A DNA stretch of 54,495 nucleotides, taken from NCBI GenBank assembly GCA_030066195.1, contig JASJCB010000031.1:1-54495 (forward strand). Direction: 5' to 3'. Below are positions 47,157 through 54,495 of this stretch, piece by piece (position 1 is the stretch's first letter; each line of letters starts with the position of its first letter). A program made the position numbers and the translations under genes. This DNA is from Acidobacteriota bacterium. Lineage in GTDB: Bacteria; Acidobacteriota; Holophagae; Acanthopleuribacterales; Acanthopleuribacteraceae. The notes below the pieces were generated by a model. It made no database searches. It saw only the letters and a program-made list of their open reading frames with translations, and was not told where the DNA came from.

Positions 47157-47900
47157 TTGACCTGGAACCGTCATTTCAAAATCGATATCTTGATTCCCGC
47201 CCATAACGAGGAAGATGCGCTTCCCGTGCTGCTCTCCGAAATCGACCGCGAGCCCGTCCGTCGCATCGTAGTCGTGAACAACGCCTCCACCGATCGAACC
47301 GGCGAACTGGCTCGCGAGGCGGGCTGTACCGTGGTCGATTGCGAAACCCCCGGCTACGGCATGGCCTGCCTGGCCGGTATCGACTACATGCGCAAGGACC
47401 CGCCCGATATCCTGGTCTTTCTGGACGGCGACCGCAGTGACCATCCCCGCTACCTGGCGGATCTCTGCCTCCCCATCATAGACAACGAGCAAGATTTCGT
47501 TCTGGGCTCGCGGGTCAAGGGCAAAGCGGAACAGGGCAGCCTCACGGTCACCCAAAAGTTCGGCAATTGGCTGGCGACTACGCTGATGAACTTCTTCTGG
47601 AAGACCGACTACTCGGACCTGGGTCCCTTCCGCGCTATTTCCTGGGAGAGCCTGGAACGTCTGGGCATGGCCGACACCAACTACGGCTGGACCATCGAAA
47701 TGCAGATCAAGGCCGCAACCGCCGGACTGCGCTTGCTGGAAATTCCGGTTGATTACCGCAACCGCATCGGTATCTCCAAGATATCGGGCACGGTCAGCGG
47801 CGTCATCAAGGCGGGCTACAAGATTCTCTACACCATCTTCAAATACCGGTTCCTGGCGGGCCCCTTACCGCGGCAATCCAAGGCTGGAGCAAGTTCATGA
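47157..47900 (+). CDS. Family 2 glycosyltransferase
   Basis: 247 residues from a TTG with GAGGTGAG upstream. GT2 motifs: IPAHNEEDALP (13-23), VVNNASTDRTG (39-49) and the metal site FLDGDRSD (88-95). No C-terminal membrane helices, unlike the GT2 at 9257. The YGWTIEMQIKA block and the IPVDYRNRIGISKISG tail are as in polyprenyl-phosphate glucosyl/mannosyltransferases. It probably supplies the donor used by the GT-C enzyme next to it. The last codons overlap the next gene (ATGA, 47897-47900). Confidence 0.88.
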   Translation: MTWNRHFKIDILIPAHNEEDALPVLLSEIDREPVRRIVVVNNASTDRTGELAREAGCTVVDCETPGYGMACLAGIDYMRKDPPDILVFLDGDRSDHPRYLADLCLPIIDNEQDFVLGSRVKGKAEQGSLTVTQKFGNWLATTLMNFFWKTDYSDLGPFRAISWESLERLGMADTNYGWTIEMQIKAATAGLRLLEIPVDYRNRIGISKISGTVSGVIKAGYKILYTIFKYRFLAGPLPRQSKAGASS

Positions 47901-48559
47901 TCTATTTCTACAGCATCCTGTTGACATCCATACTCCTTTTCGCGATCGTTATGGCCGTGCGCAAACGCGGACGCCTGCGCGCGGTTCAGGCCATGTTCCG
48001 ATTCTATAATCAATCTCAGGACGTGACGATCATCCAAGACTGGATCCGTAAGAAGGACGTACAGGGCCGCCTGGCCGATGTCCTGGATTACCTGGCCAAA
48101 ATAGAAGACGCCGAACTGGCCCTGGCCGTGATCGAGCCGTTCCATACGGAAGATTTCACAACCCGCCAAACCCGTGTGATGGCTTGTAAGGTATACACCG
48201 CCGCCAACCGGGAAAAAGAGGCCCTGGATCTGGCTTTTGCCCTGGCGCGCGACACCCCGGACGACTCTACTTTGGATATCTACCTGGATGTCAACCTGAC
48301 TTTCGGCAAGCTGGAAGACGTGCGCCGGGTACTCATCCCCAGGCTGGAACAGAAGATGGAGGGCACCATCTTCAAACGTCACCACGCTCGCCTGCTGTTC
48401 GCGGAGGGCAAGAAGGAGGAAGCCCTGGAGATGATGCATAAAATCGTCAACCAGGATTTCGTCTTGTACAAGAACACCTTCGCCCCGACCCAAAAGCGGC
48501 AGATCTACGAACAATACGTCGCCGGTCAGAAAATGCTGGACCATATGGAAGCCAATTAA
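47897..48559 (+). CDS. Membrane-anchored TPR-like protein
   Basis: 220 residues: one N-terminal membrane segment (MIYFYSILLTSILLFAIVMA, 1-20), a basic stop (VRKRGR), then helical hairpins of TPR type (VLDYLAKIEDAELALAVI, HARLLFAEGKKEEALEMM). Orientation by the positive-inside rule puts the repeats in the cytoplasm. As the last gene of the kinase-glycosyltransferase operon it may hold those enzymes at the membrane; that is inference from position. Confidence 0.7.
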   Translation: MIYFYSILLTSILLFAIVMAVRKRGRLRAVQAMFRFYNQSQDVTIIQDWIRKKDVQGRLADVLDYLAKIEDAELALAVIEPFHTEDFTTRQTRVMACKVYTAANREKEALDLAFALARDTPDDSTLDIYLDVNLTFGKLEDVRRVLIPRLEQKMEGTIFKRHHARLLFAEGKKEEALEMMHKIVNQDFVLYKNTFAPTQKRQIYEQYVAGQKMLDHMEAN

Positions 48560-48586
48560 ATTCCGCGACCGGAAGACCGGCCCCGG

Positions 48587-51094
48587 CTATTTCTTGCGTC
48601 GAGGTACGCCGCGAATTGCCTGGGCTGTCCATGGGTCTTCCGGCCAGGAGTGCTTGGGATAGCGTTGACGCAGTTCCTTGCGAACATCGGCGTAGGTGTT
48701 GTTCCAAAAGCTGCGCAGGTCTCGGGTTACCTGGGCGGGTCGCATATTCGGCGCCAGCAGGTGGATCAGCAGCGGAACCCTGCCTTTGGCCAACCTGGGG
48801 GTATCGGCCAGGCCGAACAACTCTTGCAGGCGCACCGCCAGTACCGGAAACCCGGTGTCGTCCAGGGCGGGTTCGTAGTCGATGCGGACCATGGAACCCG
48901 AGGGAACTTCAAGGCGCTCCGGCGCTTCTTTGTCCAAAAGCGACCGGGCCCGCCAATCCAACATATTCAAAAAGGCGCCGTGCCAGTCAAGCTTGCGCAG
49001 GTCGTCGAAGCGTCGTTTGCCCAGGCACAGTTGCGGCAGCATGGTCAGTAGGCCCTCCCTGGAAAGGTCCGGCCAGTCCAGCTCGGGCATGTGCCGGGCC
49101 GCGAAGCGCAAGCGGGCCAGTAGTTCCGCTGCCTTTTTATCCGGCCTGAAGAGCACATCGAACCTGGCTGCCGCGTGTTCGGCCAGGGTCTCCGCCAACC
49201 GGGTCGGGTCCGCTTGACCGCCGGGTTTTTCCTCCAGGACCAGGTCCCGGTACTTCACGCGCCGGACCGCCGTGACGGCCTCGCGTTGCCGATCGAAAAC
49301 GACTTCATCGCACCGGGTCACGTCCAATACCTCGCACACATCATCCATGGTGACGGGCACGATACGTCCGGCCCGGGCCGCGCCCCGGTTGGTGCTGACC
49401 TCGACCAGTTCCAAGGCCAGGAACATTTGCGGCATGGGAGTGCCCCCGGCCCAATTGAACTCGATGCCGCGTCCCCCAACCAGTAATGCCTTACCGGCCT
49501 CGCGAACTCGACACAAGCGGTCGGGATAACCGGCCAGGAGCATTCCGGCCAGGGCGCGGCGGTTGAATTTGGCTTGACCGCGTTCACCCTTGGGCCACAG
49601 TTTGCGCGCCATGCCCAGCAGTTGCTTGCGCGTATCGCGGACGCGTCGCGCGGTTCCGCGATCGACCTCCTCGGGCAGCCGGTCGCCCACATCCCAGTCA
49701 GTGATCATCCGATGCTGCGTCCACAGGTCGCTGTCGCCTCGGGTCAGCGGTTTTTCGCTCAGCAGGGCGCTTAGGCCGGCCGCTTCCTCCACCAGGCCCA
49801 GGGCGGCGCCCTTTTCCAGGATGGCGCCGGTGCGCGGGTGTAAGGGCAGATGGCCCAAGCGTCGACCGCGCTCGGTGAGGCGGTGATTCGCGTCCACCGC
49901 GCCCAGCATCTGTAAGGTTTCCAGGGCGCGTGTCTTCGAGGTTTCCGGCGGGGCTTCGAAGAAGGGGAAGGCATCCAGGTCGGGCCCGTGGAAGTCGAGC
50001 ACTTGCAGCAGAGTCGCGGCCAGATCGGCCTGGCTGATTTCCGGCGGGTCCTCGGCGATCAAACTCACCTGGCGCTGTTCATCCCAAAGCCGAATGACGC
50101 GGCCCGGTCCGGTTCGCCCGGCGCGCCCGGCTCGTTGCACGGCGCCCGCCTGACTGACGCGCACCAGGTCCAGGCGATCTACCCCGCGGCCCGCATCGTG
50201 AATCAAGGTCTTGCGCAGGCCACTGTCAATCACCGCCGTTACGCCCTCGATGGTCAGCGAGGTCTCGGCAATGTTAGTGGCCAGGATGATGCGCCGCCGT
50301 TCAGTGGGTGTCAAGGCGGCGTCCTGTTCTTGCGATGACAAGGACCCGTGCAACGGAACGATCTCTGCGGCCCAATTCCGACGAGCCAGGTATCGTTGAA
50401 CCCGGCGGATCTCCGGGGCGCCCGGTAGGAAGACCAATACGTGGCCGCCGTCGTCCCGAGAATCTGCCAATAGTTGTTTCAAACCGGCTTCGACCAGTTC
50501 GCCCTGGGGTGTTGACGCCGGCATGGACAGGTAATCGATACTGAGCGGATGGGTCCTGGCTTCAACCCGCACCACCGGGCAGTCGAAGAGGAAACGGGCG
50601 ATGGGTTCGGCTTGTAGCGTCGCCGACATGACCACGACCTTCAGATCATCGCGAATAGTCAGCAATTCGCGCAGAAAAGCCAGGGCCAGATCGGTGTGAA
50701 TGGAACGCTCGTGGAATTCGTCCAGGACGACGCAGGTAACATCTTCCAGCATGGGGTCGCTCAAGAAGCGTCGCGTCAAGATGCCCTCGGTCACCACGGC
50801 GATTCGGGTCTTTCTGGAGATCAGCTTCTCGAAGCGAATCTGGTAGCCCACGGTATCGCCGACTTTTTCCCCGCGCATCCGGGCCATGGTGCGCGCGCAG
50901 GCCCGGGCCGCGACCCGCCTGGGTTGCAGCAGCATCAGCCTGCCGTTACCCAAGATGCCGGCATCCAAAAGCGCGGGCGGCACCCGGGTGGTTTTCCCGG
51001 TTCCGGTGGGGGCCTGTAAGACCACGGCGGGTGCTGAATTCAGGGCGTCCAGAATTTGGGGGACGGCATCGTCCACGGGCAGTTTGGCGAACAC
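48587..51094 (-). CDS. hrpB: ATP-dependent helicase HrpB
   Basis: 835 residues, the standard HrpB length. Walker A GTGKTT (31-36), DExH box DEFHER (125-130), SAT (about 157-159), the C-terminal helicase half with QRAGRAGRTGPG, then the winged-helix/ratchet and the HrpB-specific C-terminal domain ending near PKHSWPEDP. A DEAH-type RNA helicase of unclear physiological role, widespread in proteobacteria. Converges with the TPR-like gene. Confidence 0.95.
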   Translation of the reverse strand: MFAKLPVDDAVPQILDALNSAPAVVLQAPTGTGKTTRVPPALLDAGILGNGRLMLLQPRRVAARACARTMARMRGEKVGDTVGYQIRFEKLISRKTRIAVVTEGILTRRFLSDPMLEDVTCVVLDEFHERSIHTDLALAFLRELLTIRDDLKVVVMSATLQAEPIARFLFDCPVVRVEARTHPLSIDYLSMPASTPQGELVEAGLKQLLADSRDDGGHVLVFLPGAPEIRRVQRYLARRNWAAEIVPLHGSLSSQEQDAALTPTERRRIILATNIAETSLTIEGVTAVIDSGLRKTLIHDAGRGVDRLDLVRVSQAGAVQRAGRAGRTGPGRVIRLWDEQRQVSLIAEDPPEISQADLAATLLQVLDFHGPDLDAFPFFEAPPETSKTRALETLQMLGAVDANHRLTERGRRLGHLPLHPRTGAILEKGAALGLVEEAAGLSALLSEKPLTRGDSDLWTQHRMITDWDVGDRLPEEVDRGTARRVRDTRKQLLGMARKLWPKGERGQAKFNRRALAGMLLAGYPDRLCRVREAGKALLVGGRGIEFNWAGGTPMPQMFLALELVEVSTNRGAARAGRIVPVTMDDVCEVLDVTRCDEVVFDRQREAVTAVRRVKYRDLVLEEKPGGQADPTRLAETLAEHAAARFDVLFRPDKKAAELLARLRFAARHMPELDWPDLSREGLLTMLPQLCLGKRRFDDLRKLDWHGAFLNMLDWRARSLLDKEAPERLEVPSGSMVRIDYEPALDDTGFPVLAVRLQELFGLADTPRLAKGRVPLLIHLLAPNMRPAQVTRDLRSFWNNTYADVRKELRQRYPKHSWPEDPWTAQAIRGVPRRKK

Positions 51095-51150
51095 GGGCTC
51101 TCCTTCACGAGAGAACGTTACCCCGTATGCCGTCTAAAATCCAGACCAAA

Positions 51151-51193
51151 GGCCGGTGATCGGTCACGACTTCAGCGCTGCCGATCGCCGGCC
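51151..51193 (-). terminator. Terminator-like hairpin after the hemopexin gene
   Basis: GGCCGGTGATCGG (51151-51163) pairs with CCGATCGCCGGCC (51181-51193), 13 bp with one G-T pair and a 17-nt loop. It lies just past the stop of the minus-strand hemopexin-repeat gene, followed on that strand by TTTGG. Confidence 0.5.
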
Positions 51194-51203
51194 TGTTTGG
51201 CAA

Positions 51204-52289
51204 TTATTGGTGTTCCAGAGCCACGTCCAACTTCTGGTTGGGGCCGGTGAAATTGAGCCAACGGGTCAGATTGGGATAACCCGGCACCTTCACCATGTAG
51301 GCGTTCGGCTTCAATCTGACGAAACCGAACCAGGAATAGTTCCAGCCGTATTTATTGCTGACATATTGGGTCGGTTTGGTAACCGCGGTCGTTGCCCTGG
51401 TCCAAAGGTTGGGCTCAGCGGTACATTGCTTCATGGCGTTTTCAAACGTATAACCCGCGTTCATCAATTGTTGACGGCGCCCGGGAAGATAGCCGTTTGC
51501 CTGGTAGAGTTCGACGGTAACGTTATTCCATTGCTTGTAGGCGCCGTATTGCAGGTAAGTAAGGGTGCCGTTGACGGTGCAGGTTCCGGCCTGGTTTGTC
51601 GGCGGCGCGTAGGTGGGCGGCGGGGTGGGAGCGGGCGGACGCGTTGTCGGCGGCGGGGTAGAGCCGCGGCCCACGTCGGGCATCCAACTGAGCGGTTTCG
51701 GGTAGCCCGGTTCGCCCACACCCGTATTATAGACCTGGCGCATGAAGTTGCCGCCCTGGGTGAAGTAGATACGGCCTGAATACCCGGAAGCCGCGTCCAC
51801 CATGGGGAAGGGCCAACCCGTCCAGCGCGAGGTGTACTGAGGATAACCCGGGTCCCATTGACCGCCGGCGCTGTAGCGCATATAGGTTTGCGTGGCGTTG
51901 TTGAACAGGTAGAATTTGCCGTTGCCCCGGGCAAGGGCCGCGTCGACCTTGGTCCAATTGACATTCCAAGCGGCTTGGATGGGCTTGGGATAGCCGGGAT
52001 CGGCGCGGTCGGTAGCAATGTCGTAACGGGTATACCAGCCGCCGGAGAAAAAGTAGGCTTTTCCGTTCTGCCAATTGACGGCGGCGTCGACCGTATTGAA
52101 GCCCAGACCGGGCCAATTGCCTTGAATGGGCCTGGGGTAACCGGGATCCATGCGGTTGGCGGCCAGATCGTAACGATAGTAATACGTGCCGCTGAATGCG
52201 TACATCTTGTTGTTCTTCCAGGTCAACATGGCGTCGAACCGGTTGGGTTGCAACGCCAGGACGGCACCGAAGACCAGGGTCAAGCTCAT
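51204..52289 (-). CDS. Hemopexin-repeat protein (4-bladed propeller)
   Basis: 361 residues, ATG with strong GGAGGA upstream. Four hemopexin repeats (about 15-60, 64-110, 112-158, 160-205) with the usual VDAA...NGKxYxF...YxRYD...DPGYPKPI text make one full propeller. A Pro/Thr-rich linker (about 212-235) leads to an unassigned C-terminal domain with two to three cysteines. The N-terminal hydrophobic stretch (MSLTLVFGAVLAL) is short and has no positive charge, so export is uncertain and it may be cytoplasmic or released otherwise. Bacterial hemopexin-repeat proteins (photopexin-like) can bind metals, haem or hosts' proteins; a ligand cannot be inferred here. Confidence 0.85.
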   Translation of the reverse strand: MSLTLVFGAVLALQPNRFDAMLTWKNNKMYAFSGTYYYRYDLAANRMDPGYPRPIQGNWPGLGFNTVDAAVNWQNGKAYFFSGGWYTRYDIATDRADPGYPKPIQAAWNVNWTKVDAALARGNGKFYLFNNATQTYMRYSAGGQWDPGYPQYTSRWTGWPFPMVDAASGYSGRIYFTQGGNFMRQVYNTGVGEPGYPKPLSWMPDVGRGSTPPPTTRPPAPTPPPTYAPPTNQAGTCTVNGTLTYLQYGAYKQWNNVTVELYQANGYLPGRRQQLMNAGYTFENAMKQCTAEPNLWTRATTAVTKPTQYVSNKYGWNYSWFGFVRLKPNAYMVKVPGYPNLTRWLNFTGPNQKLDVALEHQ

Positions 52290-52333
52290 CGATTCCTCCA
52301 GGAATTATTGGGCATTCAGGCGGGCGCGAATGC

Positions 52334-52894
52334 TTACGCGGGACAGTTCAGGACCCTTATTAAACCATGATGCAACGCAATGCGACTGAATAACTTGCGA
52401 TCCATGGCGCGATCACCGCCGCGCCTCCGGGTAAGGTTCCTGGAAACAAGCAGGCCGCCGCGAATGCGTGGGCCCAGGCTGCTGAACACTTCGTGCAACA
52501 CCCGTAAGGCTGCCTGTCTAATCATTTCGCCCTGCGCGGGGGTAACCTTTAGCCTTTCCGGTAAGGTATTCACCCCCAGGCGCCGGGTAAGGCGCGCGAC
52601 CAGGTAATAAAGCTGGAGTTTCAGCTCGCCCGCCAGCAAGAGCCGGTTGTCGGGATTCTTCCAGAACCGATGGTGAGTTACCCAGGCTATAGATTCGATA
52701 TCTTGAACCCGGACATAGGTCACCAGGAAATCGAAAAGAGCAACGCCGCTGAATGAACAGGGTCGCTTCAAATTGGCGCTCATGGCCCCCACGGTTTTGT
52801 CAAAGGACAACTCGATGACGAATCGACGTTGGGCGCGGGTGTCCCCGCCTGTCAGTTGCACGTCTTGAAGGCGGTAAATTACTTGCCGAGTCAT
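52334..52894 (-). CDS. Hypothetical basic protein
   Basis: 186 residues from ATG 52894, which has GAGGTG upstream; an in-frame start at 52939 would add 15 residues with no ribosome-binding site. No signal or membrane segment. The protein is rich in Arg and Leu (LYYLVARLTRRLGVNTLP, RRRGGDRAMDRKL), likely helical in the second half and strand-like in the first (VIYRLQDVQLTGG, RRFVIELSFDKTVG). No family recognised. It lies 45 bp upstream of the hemopexin gene on the same strand and may share its transcript. Confidence 0.6.
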   Translation of the reverse strand: MTRQVIYRLQDVQLTGGDTRAQRRFVIELSFDKTVGAMSANLKRPCSFSGVALFDFLVTYVRVQDIESIAWVTHHRFWKNPDNRLLLAGELKLQLYYLVARLTRRLGVNTLPERLKVTPAQGEMIRQAALRVLHEVFSSLGPRIRGGLLVSRNLTRRRGGDRAMDRKLFSRIALHHGLIRVLNCPA

Positions 52895-53054
52895 GGGACA
52901 CCTCGCCGGGGAAAGAACAGTAGCGGAAGACCCGCCCATTGTTCTCTGGTTGTTTATGAAGCGTAATCCCCGGCCAAACAGGCTCAGTGTTTCTCAGCGT
53001 TTACAGATCCTTGACACCGGATCGGCGCGAAGCGGGGGATTTACCTCGGAGGGT

Positions 53055-53080
53055 GATGCGGCCCGGGAAAGGGCCGCATC
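53055..53080 (-). terminator. Terminator-like hairpin after the 53110 gene
   Basis: GATGCGGCCC / GGGCCGCATC, a perfect 10-bp stem with 6-nt loop, 30 bp past the stop of the minus-strand gene. No U-tract. Confidence 0.45.
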
Positions 53081-53109
53081 CATGGTGACGGGGAATGATG
53101 GTCGGTAGA

Positions 53110-53982
53110 TCAGCGGGCACGAATCACGCGTTTACCGCCAACGATTTCGAAGTAGTCAACCGGAACCGAACCCACGATGGGCGTATTGTCCTCGAACGCG
53201 AGGCCCAGTACCGCGACATTTTCATTGCAGCGAACGTCGATTAGACCGAGGTTGCTGACCAGGAGATCGTCGATGTCGGGAAACATGACCGCGGTCGTGC
53301 CCAACCATTTGGCGCCGCTGTCTATTCGCAATAAAGCGCTGTCTACAAACCCGCCCAAATCATCGTAGAGCACGACCTCGCAATCACAGGTGAATTCGGA
53401 AACATTGGTGACGGCGAAACCGCGTTGTTTCCAGTTCTGGGTATAGGGGTCCAGGCGCCGGTCGATATTCATGAAGAAGTTGGGACCCGGAAGTTGGTCG
53501 ATGGCGCCGACGGTGGCGACCTTATCCGCACCCTGGAAGTTGTGCAGCATGGTCTCGATACCGAACTGCAAGCCGTCGACTTCCGCGTAGACAAACACTT
53601 GCAGATTGCGTTGTCCGCCCGGCAGGAAGTCGAACTCGATGGTGTCCATGCCCACGGGCGGCAGGGTCATATCGACCCCGGTACCGACCAGGGGTATTTC
53701 GTTGTTCTCGATCGTATAGAATTCGGCTTCAACGGGAGCGCCGTCCGCATCGAGGAAATCGATGATCAGGGTGGTCTCTCTTTCCTGGTCATTGCGAAAG
53801 GTGATAAAGGTTTTCCAGTCGTCGCTGACGGCCGCATGGGCAACCACCTTGTAAAGGTAAAACACCTTCTTGCCAAGAACGCGGCCCTCCAGTTTGTTCG
53901 GTTGCATGCCGCTGTTGGGAATAGGTTGGGCAAAGGCAATCATGGGTAACAAAAGCAATAGGGAAGTGATGATCTTTTTCAT
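53110..53982 (-). CDS. Hypothetical secreted beta-rich protein
   Basis: 290 residues from ATG 53982, supported by AAGGAGT nine bases upstream and a textbook signal peptide (MKKIITSLLLLLPMIAFA, cut before QPIP). A longer frame from 54063 adds 27 unlike residues. The mature chain is strand-rich and acidic (WKTFITFRNDQERETTLI, LQVFVYAEVDGLQFGIE), with CDCEV and a later single Cys. It looks like one or two immunoglobulin-like sandwich domains; I know no family. Its own hairpin follows, so it is probably a single-gene unit. Confidence 0.7.
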   Translation of the reverse strand: MKKIITSLLLLLPMIAFAQPIPNSGMQPNKLEGRVLGKKVFYLYKVVAHAAVSDDWKTFITFRNDQERETTLIIDFLDADGAPVEAEFYTIENNEIPLVGTGVDMTLPPVGMDTIEFDFLPGGQRNLQVFVYAEVDGLQFGIETMLHNFQGADKVATVGAIDQLPGPNFFMNIDRRLDPYTQNWKQRGFAVTNVSEFTCDCEVVLYDDLGGFVDSALLRIDSGAKWLGTTAVMFPDIDDLLVSNLGLIDVRCNENVAVLGLAFEDNTPIVGSVPVDYFEIVGGKRVIRAR

Positions 53983-54242
53983 GGTGTACTCCTTGCGTGC
54001 GACGTGCCGGCCGACACTATGGTTAAAGCAGGGATGATGCCAAACGGTCAAAAAGGGGTGCAAACCGCCTGAGTAGTTGTTCTCAACCCCGATCTATGGA
54101 CAGAACATGGTACCCGATCGTTGAATCGATGTCGCCATTTGTGGACAAACTGTGACCCGGAATGGTCCCGAGTGTCGACCTGTCGCAAAAAGCAATCGCG
54201 TCTGTATGTGAGATCATACGCCCACGCCGACTGGAAAACAAT

Positions 54243-54495
54243 GATTTCGGCCCCTATGCAATCTACATAGTCATAGAAACCGTTGATTTTGACCCCTATG
54301 TAGTCTGCATAGGGGATAGAAACCGTTGATTTTGACCTCTCTCAGCGTGCATAGGGTTAGATTCCGTTGATTTCACCCCCTATGTAATCTACATAGGGTT
54401 AGAAACCGTTGACTTTGACCCCTCTCAGCGTGCATAGGGTTAGATTCCGTTGATTTCACCCCCTATGTAATCTACATAGGGTTAGAAACCGTTGA
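54243..54495. repeat. Second ~42-bp tandem array, runs off the window
   Basis: Units start at 54243, 54285, 54328, 54369, 54411, 54452 and 54494 (lengths 42, 43, 41, 42, 41, 42). Each is built as GATTT..., CCCCTATG..., CATAGGG, TTAGAAACCGTT. Two unit types alternate from 54328 on, giving an 83-bp higher-order repeat (54328-54410 and 54411-54493, nearly identical). The core CTATGTA-ATC-TACATAG is self-complementary in alternate units. There are no unique spacers, so it is not a CRISPR array. The 54064-54242 stretch before it has no gene. Confidence 0.9.

Noticed and set aside
54130..54230. Insertion-sequence end (TGTCGCCATTTGTGGACAAA-like text)
   Set aside because: Looks vaguely like a transposon terminus, but no second inverted end or transposase is present in the window.
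54243..54495. CRISPR array
   Set aside because: The whole unit repeats, including the part that would be the spacer; no unique spacers and no cas genes in the window.

Overview
The window looks like chromosomal DNA of a Gram-negative, moderately GC-rich bacterium. Gram-negative markers are Pal, CpoB and an outer-membrane barrel. The EF-G is of the type found in spirochaetes, deltaproteobacteria and planctomycetes. There are many TPR proteins, a TPR-Ser/Thr kinase fusion, a CHAT protease and several signalling GGDEF/receiver proteins. This mix suggests an Acidobacteriota (Holophagae/Acanthopleuribacter-like) or Myxococcota/Desulfobacterota-like lineage. That placement is inference; no rRNA is present to settle it.

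Layout. 1-1602: end of a sulfotransferase-like gene and a polysaccharide flippase. 1603-2484: intergenic DNA with a 42-bp palindromic tandem array. 2485-7079: four genes of unknown role in AT-richer DNA (a propeller protein, then a three-gene operon of a membrane protein, a secreted protein and a TPR protein) behind a good sigma70-type promoter. 7277-10234: trpS, a small membrane protein and a polyprenol-type glycosyltransferase, with dispersed palindromic repeats between them. 10432-12516: fusA, facing a shared terminator. 12988-18180: a giant TPR protein, an unknown protein and a receiver protein. 18181-23727: an accessory island. 23728-28034: a PQQ-type propeller, an outer-membrane barrel and selB. 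28229-34230: a diguanylate cyclase, a CHAT lipoprotein and an unknown gene. 34381-36458: rsmD, cpoB, pal. 36970-43000: recN, a GGDEF/degenerate-EAL response regulator, argF. 43032-48559: TPR-kinase and a glycosyl-transfer cassette. 48587-53982: hrpB, a hemopexin-repeat protein and two unknown genes. 54243-end: a second 42-bp tandem array running off the window.

The most interesting locus is 18722-22887 on the minus strand. A 1055-residue protein fuses a metallophosphoesterase, a SIR2-like domain and an ABC/SMC-type AAA ATPase. It overlaps by 4 nt (ATGA) an HNH nuclease gene of the PtuB/retron-associated type. The pair sits directly against a broken, internally duplicated tyrosine-integrase gene, and has every look of a mobile anti-phage system related to Septu but with an unusual composite ATPase. 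Its SIR2 part has lost the residues normally used for NAD hydrolysis, so the phosphoesterase or the HNH protein is more likely the effector.

Other points are the two minisatellites with self-complementary cores, the unexplained 3.6-7.1 kb operon, a possible UGA-containing reading frame beside selB's neighbourhood, and a response regulator with an intact GGDEF but ruined EAL domain.
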